A stretch of DNA of 64,000 bases from Lacipirellula limnantheis (lineage in GTDB: Bacteria > Planctomycetota > Planctomycetia > Pirellulales > Lacipirellulaceae), in the NCBI RefSeq assembly GCF_007746075.1, contig NZ_CP036339.1, positions 3,005,786 through 3,069,785 of the forward strand, given 5' to 3'. The translations under genes were made by a program, and so were the position numbers. This document shows, one piece after another, positions 1 through 9,063 of this stretch; position 1 is the first letter of the stretch; every line of letters starts with the position of its first letter. The notes beneath the pieces are model-generated. The model was given only the letters and a program-made list of their open reading frames with translations. It had not been told where the DNA came from and ran no database searches.

Positions 1-1749
1 GTCCGACTGTGAGAAGTCCTTGTCCAAGTTGTACAGTTCCCATTTCGCCGTCAGCGGATCGAACTCGCCGCGAGTCGGCTCCCACGGGACGAAGCTGCGG
101 CTCGACGCCACCCAGCCGTCGTGATACATCCCGCGGTTAACCAGCAATTCGAAGTACTGCGTCTTCCGTGTTTCGGGAGCGTCCTCGTCGGTGAAGCTCT
201 CAAGGAAACTGGCGCCTTCCATTGGCTTTTGCGCGATGCCGTTGAGCACGGTCGGCGGCGTAATTCCGATCGCGTCATAGAGTGTCGGTACAATGTCGAT
301 CACGTGGAGGAACTGCGTCCGTATCCCGCCCTTGTCCTTGATCCTTGCGGGCCAGGAAATGATCATCGGGTTACGAGTGCCGCCGAAGTGACTGGCAACT
401 TGCTTGGTCCACTGGAATGGCGTGTTCATCGCGTGAGCCCACGAGCTGGGGAAGTGGTTGAACCACTTCGGTCCGCCGATCTCGTCGATGTGCTCCAGAT
501 TATCTTCCCATTTCTCGGGGAAGCCATTGAAGAACAGGTTCTCGTTGACGCTCCCTTCCAGCCCGCCTTCGGCACTGGCGCCATTGTCGCCAACGATGTA
601 GACGAAAATCGTGTTGTCGCCGTTCGGCATCTGCTTGACCGCGTCGATAACGCGGCCCATATGGTAATCGACGTGAGCCGCGTAACCGGCGAACACCTCC
701 ATCATCCGCGCGTAGATCTTCTTCTGGTCGGCGCTCAGCGCGTTCCAGGCGGGCAATCCCTCACTACGAGCCGTGAGTTTGGTGTCCGGCGGCACGACGC
801 CCATGGCGATCTGTCGCTTCAGCGTCGCTTCGCGGTAGGCGTCCCAACCACCATCAAACTTTCCCTTGAACTTGTCGATCCACTCCTTGGGAGCGTGATG
901 GGGCGAGTGATTGGCTCCCGGAGCGACGTACAGGAAAAACGGTTTGTCCGGGGCAATGCTGTTGACCTTCCGGGTCCAATCGATCGCCCTGTCGGCCAGG
1001 TCTTCCGTCATGTGGTAATTCGGGTCGGAGCTCTTGGGAACGAGGTTCCGGTTCTCGAACAGGACGGGGTTCCAGTGGTTCATATCCCCAGCGTTAAAGC
1101 CGTAGAAGTAGTCGAACCCGAGGCCATTGGCCCAGCGGTCGAACGGGCCTGCCGCACTCGTCTCCCACGCGGGGGTGTTGTGATTCTTGCCAATCCACGC
1201 GGTCATGTACCCGTTCTGGCGGAGCACTTCGCCGATGGTGCCGCAACTGCGCGGCAAGACGCAGGTATAGCCGTCGTATCCGGTGGCCGCCTCGGTGATC
1301 ACGCCGGTCGCAGCCGAATGGTGGTTGCAGCCGGTGATGAGCGCGGCCCGCGTGGGGCTGCACAGCGCCGTCGTGTGGAAGCGGTTGTACTTCAGACCCT
1401 CCGCCGCGAGCTTATCCAGCGTCGGGGACGGAATTCCGCCGCCGAAGGCGGAGTACTGACCAAACCCGGTGTCATCGAGCAGGATGAGCACGACGTTCGG
1501 CGCTCCCTGCGGAGCCTGAATCGGTTGGGGAAACTGAGGCGGATCGGAGTCCTTGTACGTCTTCCCCACCATGCCCTTGAACGCGAAATCAGGTCGCGGC
1601 AGCACTTGGGGCGTGCCCTCGGTCGCCGGTGGTTGGGCGTTGGGTTGCTGGGCGAACGTCTCGGCCAACTGAACGGTCGTGACCAGCCAACCGAGCGGAC
1701 CCGCTAACATCATGATCATGCTGGCGCGAAAGCGAACTCGTCGAAGCAT
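1..1749 (-). CDS. Sulfatase (arylsulfatase family), 3' end beyond window
   Basis: Hydrolyses sulfate esters after export. Read on the minus strand from ATG at 1749, with AAGGG about 8 bases upstream as ribosome binding site. The first ~35 residues form a long signal peptide (AGPLGWLVTTVQLAETFAQ). The metal-binding LLDDTGFG lies near residues 90-97, and the active-site motif CSPTR, whose Cys130 would be oxidised to formylglycine, follows in ALCSPTRAALITG. Further on are the family's NHSPHHAPKEW and VGDNGASAEGG segments. About 583 residues are visible and the frame runs off position 1, as expected for the large arylsulfatases of roughly 750-800 residues. The gene lies 54 bases downstream of a formylglycine-generating enzyme gene on the same strand, so the enzyme and its activator are probably co-transcribed. 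The opposite-strand open frame at 121-1707 is a shadow. Confidence 0.93.
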   Translation of the reverse strand, partial: MLRRVRFRASMIMMLAGPLGWLVTTVQLAETFAQQPNAQPPATEGTPQVLPRPDFAFKGMVGKTYKDSDPPQFPQPIQAPQGAPNVVLILLDDTGFGQYSAFGGGIPSPTLDKLAAEGLKYNRFHTTALCSPTRAALITGCNHHSAATGVITEAATGYDGYTCVLPRSCGTIGEVLRQNGYMTAWIGKNHNTPAWETSAAGPFDRWANGLGFDYFYGFNAGDMNHWNPVLFENRNLVPKSSDPNYHMTEDLADRAIDWTRKVNSIAPDKPFFLYVAPGANHSPHHAPKEWIDKFKGKFDGGWDAYREATLKRQIAMGVVPPDTKLTARSEGLPAWNALSADQKKIYARMMEVFAGYAAHVDYHMGRVIDAVKQMPNGDNTIFVYIVGDNGASAEGGLEGSVNENLFFNGFPEKWEDNLEHIDEIGGPKWFNHFPSSWAHAMNTPFQWTKQVASHFGGTRNPMIISWPARIKDKGGIRTQFLHVIDIVPTLYDAIGITPPTVLNGIAQKPMEGASFLESFTDEDAPETRKTQYFELLVNRGMYHDGWVASSRSFVPWEPTRGEFDPLTAKWELYNLDKDFSQSD

Positions 1750-1803
1750 TATGCATGCCCTTTATCTGAATTGTTAGCTGCTTGCCGGTGCTCGCGTCCC
1801 GAG

Positions 1804-2919
1804 TTACTTTGCCGCCCTGACGCAGCGAAACCCGACGTGGTTGCTGCCAGTGGTCACTTCGCCCTTGCCGCGCGTGCCGACCATGTAGCGCGTGCAATAC
1901 TGATCCGTACAAAGAAACGAGCCGCCGCGATGCACGCGTTTTTTCTCCGACGGCTCGGCGGGATCGTACGGCGTAGTTGGGCCTTGCGGATTGCGAGTCC
2001 CGTCGCCGCTCTGCAGTTTCAGCCGTGCATAGTAGTCGAGACGATACCAGTCGCTGCACCACTCCCACACATTGCCCGCCACGTCGTATAGACCGTAGCC
2101 GTTGGGCGGAAAGGATTTCACCGGCGCGATGCCCGCGAAGCCATCCTCGCCCGTATCTTTTACAGGGAACTTGCCCTGGTAGATGTTCGCCATCCATTTG
2201 TCGGCCGGCTTCAACTCGTCGCCCCACGCGTAGAGTTTGCCGCTCAAGCCGCCGCGCGCCGCAAACTCCCATTCAGCCTCGGTGGGCAGCCGCTTGCCGG
2301 CCCACTTCGCATAAGCCTCCGCATCCACATAGGCGATCTGCACGACGGGATATTGCTCCCGGCCCTTGACGCTGCTTTCCGGTCCCTCGGGATGGCGCCA
2401 GTCCGCGCCGTGCTGGTAGCGCCACCATTGAAACATATCATTGAGCGGCACGGGCTCGGGCGTGGGCGTGAAGACGGTAGAGCCAGCGACAAGATTCTCG
2501 GGCGGCGCTGTGGGGAACTCCTCCTGCGTGGGTGCGATCTCAGCAATGGTGCGATAGCCCGTGGCGTTTACAAATTTCTCGAACTGCTCGTTGGTCACTT
2601 CGGTGGCGTCCATCCAGAAACCGTCCACAAAGACGCGGTGAATCGGTTGCGAATCGCCGGTGACGCCCGGCAAGCTGCACAGCGCTTCACCACATTCATC
2701 GCTGCCCATCGAGAATTCGCCGCCCGGAATCCACACCATCCCTTCGGGTGCGGGGCCGGGTGGCTGTGTGGCGTTCGCGACGGTCGGGGCAAACGACGAA
2801 GTCTTTGTTAATGCCGGCGGCGCGGGATCGGCGGCTCGCAGGTGCTGGAGGGCGAGGGTCGCGCTCATTGCTGCCAGGATAATGGGAATGAGATTCATTA
2901 GTCGGTTGCCGAAGAACAT
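1804..2919 (-). CDS. Formylglycine-generating enzyme (SUMF1 family), exported
   Basis: Oxidises the active-site Cys of sulfatases to formylglycine. The 371-residue frame begins with a signal peptide (NLIPIILAAMSATLALQHLRA) and then the family start GMVWIPGGEFSMGSDE. It continues through FWMDATEVTNEQFEKFV, AKWAGKRLPTEAEWEFAARG and YDVAGNVWEWCSDWY, and ends with GFRC. The segment GGSFLCTDQYCTRY (Cys337 and Cys342) keeps the C-x4-C pair that is catalytic in human SUMF1 (GGSYMC...YC). It is therefore likely a true enzyme and not one of the many FGE-sulfatase-domain relatives lacking these cysteines. The sulfatase gene follows after 54 bases. Neither the ATG at 2919 nor the in-frame ATG at 2898 has a clear ribosome binding site; 2898 gives the neater signal peptide. 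Confidence 0.93.
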   Translation of the reverse strand: MFFGNRLMNLIPIILAAMSATLALQHLRAADPAPPALTKTSSFAPTVANATQPPGPAPEGMVWIPGGEFSMGSDECGEALCSLPGVTGDSQPIHRVFVDGFWMDATEVTNEQFEKFVNATGYRTIAEIAPTQEEFPTAPPENLVAGSTVFTPTPEPVPLNDMFQWWRYQHGADWRHPEGPESSVKGREQYPVVQIAYVDAEAYAKWAGKRLPTEAEWEFAARGGLSGKLYAWGDELKPADKWMANIYQGKFPVKDTGEDGFAGIAPVKSFPPNGYGLYDVAGNVWEWCSDWYRLDYYARLKLQSGDGTRNPQGPTTPYDPAEPSEKKRVHRGGSFLCTDQYCTRYMVGTRGKGEVTTGSNHVGFRCVRAAK

Positions 2920-3560
2920 GCTTGGGTTTCACCAGCCGTTGCACGGAGCAAGCTTTACTGAGATTTGCCATGGAGTGAGCTTGGAGTCGACCCACGCTCG
3001 AAATTGCCCCCATCTTACCATGCTGCTCTCCCGCCGTATTCAGCGCGTTCCGCAGCGTTCCGGAATCATGATCTCCAACGCCTTTCGTCGGGCCTCGGCG
3101 GAAGGCTCGCCCCTGGGTTGAACAGGTTGGGTTGTTAACGCGTTTTGCGACCAGAACGATTGCCGAATGTCAGGCCTGACGCGGAGACGAGTTCTCGGCG
3201 CATCGAAAGTGCGCCAGTCGCGACCCGACCAACGAGTTGTGATACGGCGGCATCGCATTTATTGAAGTGGCCGACCGCCACCCTCCAGGCCGTGTCAGCA
3301 GGGTCCATTCCCGGCGTGTCTCGCCGTTTCGCCGGCGCGACGAGTTAATAGCGCTTTTTCCGCGTGCCGTATCGCTACGACGCCTATCCAAACGCGCGTC
3401 GGCGTGCTTTTCCCCCCGCCGCCGAATGCTGCACGGACATCCCGCTGACCGTCGGGGCGAACAACGCGTTGATCGATGAATGTCACGCCCTTCTTGGGGC
3501 GCTTAGGCGCTCCCGCCACCTGCTTCGGCGTGTCGGCCGACGCAGCTGGAGCCGGTATCG
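2920..3560. other. Intergenic stretch with dispersed repeat modules
   Basis: No convincing gene on either strand. It contains one copy of a GACGAGTTCTCGGCGC repeat (3168-3204), a GGTTGGGTTGTTAACGCG segment near 3126 that resembles the start of another repeat family found at 6.9, 7.7, 9.0 and 63.4 kb, and an AACGAGTTGTGATA segment near 3232 resembling the beginning of the 67-bp repeat at 63.3 kb. Confidence 0.5.
3168..3204 (+). repeat. Dispersed repeat family B, copy 1
   Basis: Begins TGTCAGG and contains AGACGAGTTCTCGGCGC. Matches 63276-63316 with about seven differences over 38 bases, and 8927-8966 more loosely. It lies downstream of the PEP-CTERM gene at 3561-6320. Confidence 0.6.
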
Positions 3561-6320
3561 TCAGCAAGTCGTCGGTAGGCCCGTAGGGCGATTGCCTCGG
3601 CTTCGCCGCAGCGCAAGACACGCCAAGGCCCCCAGCGCCCACGTTTGCGGTTCGGGGACGCTCAGCGTCGCCGCGGTCGCCGTCATGCTGCCGCCGAAGT
3701 TCGCCTTCCAGAGCGCCAGGTCCGCGGGACTGTTGGCACTCGGCGACCCGCCGCGTTGCCAGATCAAGAGGTCGGCGCCGTCGACGAAGCCGTCGAAGTT
3801 GAAGTCGCCCGGGATGCTGGTGGAGATGACTGCGAGCCCCAGGCTCGTCGGACCAATCGCGATCCCCCAACCAAGGCCACTGGGCAAGGGGGCTGCCGAG
3901 AAATCGAAGTTGGGGCTGCCGCTTATCGACCCCGCCGTGAAGATCGGAAAGGACATCCCCGCCGTTGGCGCGAAGCCTTCGCCCAGCGACACGACGAAAT
4001 CGCCGCCCAAGCTCGCTGAGCCCGTCACCGAAAGGTCGTTGAAGTCGCTGGCCCCGCGCAACTCGAAGTTCAGGTCGGCTCCGGCTTGTTGCGTCAGCGA
4101 ACCGACCGTGGCGCCGTCGAAGGTCATGTCGGAGTTGGCCTGCAGGGTGACTCCGCGGGTGACGCTGGCGCCAGACAGGTTCAGAGACCCGGCGTTAACG
4201 ACATCGGCGCGGATTTGGCTGGCAGAAGCGGCAATGAGAGCGCCGTTGTTGACGACCGACTGGCCGACGCTCGTTTCGAGGCTGCCGCCGCCCGTCAGAA
4301 AGAGCGTGCCTGAACTACCGACCGTGACGCCGCCGAAAACTGGCACGAATCCCCCCGCGTCGATGTTGAGCTGGCCCGTGCCGCCAGCGCCGACGGTCAG
4401 CGACGAGCCGACGTCCAGCCGCGACCCCGCACCCGTGACGGTCACGCTGGCGCTGGCGCCGGCGAGCTCACCAATGATCGTTGACCCCACCGACTCGGCC
4501 TTGCCCCCCGCCGAAATGTTCAGCGCGCTGGTTCCTGCGCGACCGGCGAACAGCGTGCCCCGGGCTTTGAGCAAGGAACTAGAGCCGGTCACGGTGGTGG
4601 TGGTTGTCCCTCCGGACGAGCCCAGGACAACGTTCTGCCCTTCAACCCGTCCCACGTTCGAAATGGTTGTCGTTGTGCCGCGTTCGAGGAGGAGCGATCC
4701 GTCGGATTTCACTTGGCCGCCGTCAACGTTGAGCGTGACGTTCGCCCCCGCGACTCCACCGGTCTGAAGAAACTCGTTGGCGACGAGTTGCGCGCCGCCG
4801 CTGATCGTGGCATTGGTCGTGCCGCTACTGACGCACATCCGCAGACCCGAGTTGTAGGTCGCCCGTGCGTTGTTGGTGAGCGTTGCGGTGGTGGAGGCGC
4901 CGCTGCCCCAGTCGCTGACCGTCCCGCCCGTTGTCCCCGCAGTGAGGAAACTGCTATTCATATCGAGCGTGGCGTTGCCTAGGTCGAAGTAAGAGGGGGT
5001 CTGGAAATTGCCCCCATTGCGAATCCGCGTGGTGGTGTTGTCTGAGAAGATGAAGCCGGCGGTGGTTGACTTGACGAAGTCCGTACCGTCGACGAGCAGC
5101 GTCGAGTTCGCGCCGAGGTTCATGTTCCCGCCGCCCCAGATCGGGAGGCTACCCGCGTTGAACGTGGCGCCGCCATTGAAGTTGACCGTGCCGTTGATGA
5201 GGCTGAGCGACGCCTTGTTATCGAACTTTGCGAGGGCGGCGGTCTCAAGCGTGCCGCCGTCGACCGTGAGCGAGACCGTCCGATTCAACGGGCCACCCCC
5301 CATCAGAAAACTCGCCATGGTGCGGAGCGTGCCGCCGCTTGTCACGTTACCGACGAACGTCGCGTCGCCCGTGCCGGCGCGGAGATCGCTGACGGTCGCG
5401 ACGCCTGAGTTCGAGACCGTCACAGTCGCATTCCCGGTCGAGCTGGCCCCCCAGTCGCTTACGTTGCTCTGCGCCGTGAGGGTCGAGCCGGCGCCGGTGA
5501 CCGTCAGCGAGCCGATGGCTCCGTTGCCGACATCGATGTACTCGCCGGCCGTGATGTCTCCGCCCCCCGTCGCCTTCAGGTGGACGAAGTTGTCCACAGT
5601 GTGACTGTCGGCGAACTCCAGCCGCGCCGCGCCGTTGTACTCCAGGTCGACCCCCGATGCCGCGTTGAGCTGTCCGCCGGAGTTGACTCTGGTCAAGCCG
5701 CGGACGAGCTTTGTGTCGCCGGCGACGCGGAGTTCCCCGCCGCTGTTCACCCGCAGCTCGCCACTGGGCTGGTCGAAGCCATAGCTCAGCGTCTGCACGC
5801 TCGAACCGCTGCTGACTTCGATCCGACCATCCTCGGTTGTTCTAATCGAGTTGGTCGTTACGGTCGCGTTGTTGAGTGATAGCACGGCGTTGTGACGAAC
5901 GAACAACGCTGGCGTGTTAAGCCGCATGCTCGAAACGGAGGTGACGTTCGAAGCGCGACGGTCGGTGTTTAGGAAATCCATCTGCGAGGTAGCGGTCAGC
6001 ACGGCCCCGTTCGATCCCGTGAAGACGTACGGGGTGCTGCTCGGAATATCGACAGTAAGGTTTACAATTGTCGCGTTGCCGGGCAAGCTCACGCTGCTGT
6101 TCACTGGCGTCACGCCGAACACGGTTCTTGCGAAGATCGCGTTCTCCGAGGCGGTCGGCGGGCCGAGCAAGTCGGACCACGCGACCGCGGAAAACCAGTC
6201 GGTGACGGCGCCACCAAGCCAAGTGTCGCCGCGAGCCGCGCCGGCGAACGAGATCAGGGCAAAGACGAGGACGACGCGGCGTACGACGAGCATGAGGACG
6301 GGCTCCGGAGGAAGCTTCAT
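3561..6320 (-). CDS. Large secreted PEP-CTERM protein with beta-helix passenger and dockerin-like end
   Basis: A 919-residue surface protein. The reading frame is open to 6614, but ATG at 6320 (MKLPPEPVLMLVVRRVVLV) gives a basic start and hydrophobic core ending AGAARG, a clear signal peptide, so it is preferred. Next comes WLGGAVTDWFSAVAWSDL, the usual start of planctomycete autotransporter-like passengers. About 700 residues of short Gly/Ser/Thr/Asn repeats follow (GGTLRTMASFL, VTGAGSRLDVGSSLTVGAGG), typical of a right-handed beta-helix. Near the C-terminus GDFNFDGFVDGADLLIWQRG is a dockerin/EF-hand-like calcium loop. The protein ends with the sorting signal VPEPQTWALGALACLALRRSR. Its ligand is unknown. 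The long opposite-strand frames (3364-4767, 5008-5604, 5914-6477) are shadows. Confidence 0.9.
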   Translation of the reverse strand: MKLPPEPVLMLVVRRVVLVFALISFAGAARGDTWLGGAVTDWFSAVAWSDLLGPPTASENAIFARTVFGVTPVNSSVSLPGNATIVNLTVDIPSSTPYVFTGSNGAVLTATSQMDFLNTDRRASNVTSVSSMRLNTPALFVRHNAVLSLNNATVTTNSIRTTEDGRIEVSSGSSVQTLSYGFDQPSGELRVNSGGELRVAGDTKLVRGLTRVNSGGQLNAASGVDLEYNGAARLEFADSHTVDNFVHLKATGGGDITAGEYIDVGNGAIGSLTVTGAGSTLTAQSNVSDWGASSTGNATVTVSNSGVATVSDLRAGTGDATFVGNVTSGGTLRTMASFLMGGGPLNRTVSLTVDGGTLETAALAKFDNKASLSLINGTVNFNGGATFNAGSLPIWGGGNMNLGANSTLLVDGTDFVKSTTAGFIFSDNTTTRIRNGGNFQTPSYFDLGNATLDMNSSFLTAGTTGGTVSDWGSGASTTATLTNNARATYNSGLRMCVSSGTTNATISGGAQLVANEFLQTGGVAGANVTLNVDGGQVKSDGSLLLERGTTTTISNVGRVEGQNVVLGSSGGTTTTTVTGSSSLLKARGTLFAGRAGTSALNISAGGKAESVGSTIIGELAGASASVTVTGAGSRLDVGSSLTVGAGGTGQLNIDAGGFVPVFGGVTVGSSGTLFLTGGGSLETSVGQSVVNNGALIAASASQIRADVVNAGSLNLSGASVTRGVTLQANSDMTFDGATVGSLTQQAGADLNFELRGASDFNDLSVTGSASLGGDFVVSLGEGFAPTAGMSFPIFTAGSISGSPNFDFSAAPLPSGLGWGIAIGPTSLGLAVISTSIPGDFNFDGFVDGADLLIWQRGGSPSANSPADLALWKANFGGSMTATAATLSVPEPQTWALGALACLALRRSRGNRPTGLPTTC

Positions 6321-6940
6321 TGCAGATTGCCGTAGTGTACTCGATAACGCTGGCCCATCTATGAAAAGAAGCCCGGCCCGCCTTGGGGAGCTGGGGGGAG
6401 AAAATGCCAGAATGCAGGCCAAGCACGCTCGCATTCGACCAATGAGGGGCCCCCTTCGGACGAGCAGATGCGAGTAGCGGAATCCTAGCGTTGGGCGTCG
6501 CAAGAAAGCGTCCAATTCATGCCGCGGGAGAAGACGTTTTCGGCCCAGCCGGTTGTCGCCTCGTTGCGTGAGGCAGAGATCAATGCGGCTCCCGGCTGGA
6601 AGATCAGCTTGCAATGATTCGGCCAGTCATTCAAACCTGCAGCGGTCGTAAACGCCGAACGCCGTTGTGGGGAGACCGAATAGCGCTCAGGACGAACCTT
6701 CATTGCGCACAAGACTTCAAGCTTAAGGTTGCCCCATTGCTGCCTCCGTCTGCCACTGACGGTACTTCATGTCAGATACGTTGGGTTGATGGGGCAGCTG
6801 AAGACTGTAACCCGCCCAGTCCGTGTCAAAAGGTCCGATGAGACGTTATTCGGCACCGAGTTTAGTGCCTCAGAAAACGTGTGTCATGACGGTCGGTTGT
6901 TGGCACCTATCACACTTAGATGAGTAGTTGTGCCGACAAC
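6321..6940. other. Intergenic stretch upstream of PEP-CTERM gene
   Basis: No supported gene. It holds the presumed promoter of the minus-strand gene ending at 3561, an ACGTTGGGTTGATGGGGC segment near 6778 that recurs almost unchanged near 63229, and a copy of repeat family A at 6889-6935. Confidence 0.45.
6889..6935 (+). repeat. Dispersed repeat family A, copy 1
   Basis: Starts ACGGTCGGTTGTTGGCACC and ends with GATGAGTAGTTG. The first 15 bases match the copies at 7680, 9018 and 63421, and the GATGAGTT-like end is shared with the 7680 and 9018 copies. Confidence 0.6.
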
Positions 6941-7561
6941 TTATTTTTTCACGCCGTGACGACCAAGCTCAGATGTCCGGCCCGCCTTGGGAAGCCTAAA
7001 GTCCAAGAAAGCAACATGGCCGGCGGCGTCAGCTGCATCGGATGGCTCGGCGGTCTCCCACGGCCGTCGCGCCAATGGGGACCCACGGGCGTGACCGGCG
7101 ACCAGTCGCATCACCCCGTGCCCCAGGACCCCCAGCAGGAAATAGGTCGCGGCGATCGCCAGAACGGGTACGATCCCTGGCCCATAGGCGCCCCATTCAG
7201 GGAACCTCGCCATATACCAATAGTCCCGCAGCGGGCCGACGAACGCCGCGACGACCACAACTACGGCCAGCCCGCGCCAGCCAAACCGGCGGGCGATCCG
7301 CCAGGTGATGAGGAAGATATACGCACACAGGGCGAAGTCGATCCACAGTACCGTCAGAAAATATGGCTCCCAGGTGATCGCCATGTGCCACCATCCCACC
7401 TTCTCACCGAGGGCGATGATGCCCAACGCGGCCACCCCGCCGACCCCCGCGCCGGCCAGGGCACCCGCGATGCGCCGCGCCGTCGCGCGCGTGAAAAAGG
7501 CGACAACGACCAGGACGGACATGTACAAGCAATTAAACAGGTGAAGTTGCTGCGTCGTCAT
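6941..7561 (-). CDS. Multi-pass membrane protein, function unknown
   Basis: About 206 residues from ATG at 7561 (MTTQQLHLFNCLYMSVLVVV), preceded by AAGGG four bases upstream; the upstream TTG at 7591 is less likely. Roughly six hydrophobic helices are visible: LYMSVLVVVAFF, IAGALAGAGVGGVAALGIIAL, YFLTVLWIDFALCAYIFLITW, GLAVVVVVAAFVGPL, IVPVLAIAATYFLLGVL and a shorter one. The tail, from HARGSPLARR onward, is polar and probably cytoplasmic. The protein has an aromatic-rich WWHMAITWEPYF loop. I do not recognise the family. It stands alone, with dispersed repeats on both sides. Confidence 0.75.
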   Translation of the reverse strand: MTTQQLHLFNCLYMSVLVVVAFFTRATARRIAGALAGAGVGGVAALGIIALGEKVGWWHMAITWEPYFLTVLWIDFALCAYIFLITWRIARRFGWRGLAVVVVVAAFVGPLRDYWYMARFPEWGAYGPGIVPVLAIAATYFLLGVLGHGVMRLVAGHARGSPLARRPWETAEPSDAADAAGHVAFLDFRLPKAGRTSELGRHGVKK

Positions 7562-7679
7562 GTGCCCTTCTGCGCCGCCGAAGAGCAGCAAAACATTACC
7601 GCATTTTCGTGGCCGAGCATGGTAGCGTCAATCTTGACGCGTCATGATGAGGGTGAGGCTCGTCGAATCGTGTGCCAAA

Positions 7680-7723
7680 ACGGTCGGTTGTTGACAAGTG
7701 TGTCGCGTCGATGAGTTGCTGGA
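7680..7723 (+). repeat. Dispersed repeat family A, copy 2
   Basis: ACGGTCGGTTGTTGACAAG followed by CGATGAGTTGCTG. Best matched by 9018-9061, which has the same length and layout. Confidence 0.65.
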
Positions 7724-7801
7724 ATTCTCTCAGCCCCGATTTTGTCGTGCACGCAAACTACAACTGCCCGTCTAAAACGGCGGTTTAACGGAGGCGACGG
7801 C

Positions 7802-8566
7802 GTGGGGACCCTATTTGAATGGCACATCGGCATCAATGAGACGGGCGCCAGGAACTCTTCAGGCGAGATATTGTCGCCCGAAGTCTATGCCGCTGGCGCC
7901 GATACCTTGCCGACGCGAGTTCGGGCCGTTCCTGCGGATCCGCAGGCCAGTTGGACGCTCGATCAGGTTGCCGATTGGCTCCTCGGGCTGATCGAGTCGG
8001 AGACGCGCTTTCTGGCCGGAATCAATCACCGTTTCTCCTTCCCAGCATCCTATTTCGAGCAGCAGGGCCTCCGATCGTGGCGAGATTTACTGGCCGATCG
8101 GGAAGTCCTAACTGACGAAGGGGAGGGGCCTTTTGTCGAAGCGGCCCGCTTTAACGACGGACTGCCAGGACCGGAACGGGGCTGGCGGATGACGGAGCGA
8201 TGGGGGAACTCGCTGACCTGCATGTTTCAGTATGACGTGCGGGGGCTCAACGACAGCTCGCATTCCGCCTTGCCGTGGCTACGCCGGATTCGCGAGCACG
8301 CGGGCTCGCGCCTTCATGTGTGGCCCTTTGACGGCTGGATTCCTCCGGAGGATCGCAGCGTCATTGCCGAGGTTTATCCGCTGCAGGCCTCGAACTATTA
8401 TCCGCGCAAGTGGCGAGGCCCGGCGGAGCAGAATGCGTACACGATTTCTCGTTGGCTGTTGGAGGCTGATGAACTTGGCATTCTGAACGGTTACTTTCGA
8501 CCGCAGCTCCCTGAGCGAATCTGCCGAGCGGCGGCGGTGGAAGGCTGGATTCTGGGAGTCCATTGA
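7802..8566 (+). CDS. Conserved protein of probable RNase H-like fold (DUF429-like)
   Basis: 254 residues. I chose GTG at 7802 because GGAGG sits 7 bases upstream; the TTG at 7742 has no such site. The layout matches a bacterial hypothetical family known to me from memory: an N-terminal GID-SGA-type strand, a second GID-HGFSFP motif, then HFWPFDGW and a final AEVYP plus EGWILGV. Here these read GINETGA, GINHRFSFP, HVWPFDGW, IAEVYPLQ and EGWILGVH. Both positions that I expect to be Asp in GID are Asn. If those Asp residues bind metal, this protein would lack catalysis. No partner gene is adjacent, and the substrate is unknown. Confidence 0.75.
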   Translation: MGTLFEWHIGINETGARNSSGEILSPEVYAAGADTLPTRVRAVPADPQASWTLDQVADWLLGLIESETRFLAGINHRFSFPASYFEQQGLRSWRDLLADREVLTDEGEGPFVEAARFNDGLPGPERGWRMTERWGNSLTCMFQYDVRGLNDSSHSALPWLRRIREHAGSRLHVWPFDGWIPPEDRSVIAEVYPLQASNYYPRKWRGPAEQNAYTISRWLLEADELGILNGYFRPQLPERICRAAAVEGWILGVH

Positions 8567-8926
8567 GTCAATGAAGTGGAAGTGAATAGAAACATTGGAT
8601 GACGGATCCAGTCGAAGAATGAGATTTCCGGTCGGGAAGACAATTGGGAAGGATGTTGTCCGCGTAATGCCCACATCGATATAGTGCAAGGAAATTGCTC
8701 GTTCACATCAAATCGTTGACTAGGCAAAACTTGCGATTCAAATCCATCGCGATTGCCACGCTAGGCCAATACGGATGTCGATGACTCCAAATCCATTGGC
8801 CGCAAGGGCGTGCCGGATCAAGTCCGGCCTCCTGTGCTTACAGCGTAACGACTTGCGTCAATTGCTCTTCTTCAACGCGACGCTCTTTGCATCTCTGCTA
8901 CCTAGAATGCCAGAACGGCCGCGGTG

Positions 8927-8966
8927 TGTCAGAGCGACCGCGGAGATGAGTTCTTGGCACGCTATC
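8927..8966 (+). repeat. Dispersed repeat family B, copy 2 (diverged)
   Basis: TGTCAGAGCGACCGCGGAG followed by ATGAGTTCTTGGCACGC. Same arrangement as 3168-3204 and 63276-63316 with more substitutions. Confidence 0.45.
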
Positions 8967-9017
8967 GCCGTGCCATCAAACGGGTGAGTTATCCGGGAAT
9001 TGTCACCTGTTTCTAAA

Positions 9018-9061
9018 ACGGTGGGTTGTTGACCACTGTGACACATCAATGAGTTTCTGAG
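9018..9061 (+). repeat. Dispersed repeat family A, copy 3
   Basis: ACGGTGGGTTGTTGACCAC followed by CATCAATGAGTTTCTG, aligned without gaps to 7680-7723. Confidence 0.65.
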
Positions 9062-9063
9062 AC

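Larger units (their letters stand above)
8567..9063. other. Intergenic stretch carrying repeats
   Basis: Lies between the 3' ends of two converging genes. No gene is supported. It contains a family B repeat (8927-8966) and a family A repeat (9018-9061), the latter touching the stop codon of the PEP-CTERM gene on the minus strand. Confidence 0.45.

Noticed and set aside
121-1707. 528-residue open frame on the plus strand
   Set aside because: Runs antisense to the sulfatase; its product is rich in Arg, Val and Gly with no recognisable domain, a usual shadow in high-GC DNA.
3364-4767. 467-residue plus-strand frame
   Set aside because: Antisense to the PEP-CTERM gene; Pro/Ala/Ser-rich product mirrors the Gly/Ser-rich repeats on the other strand.
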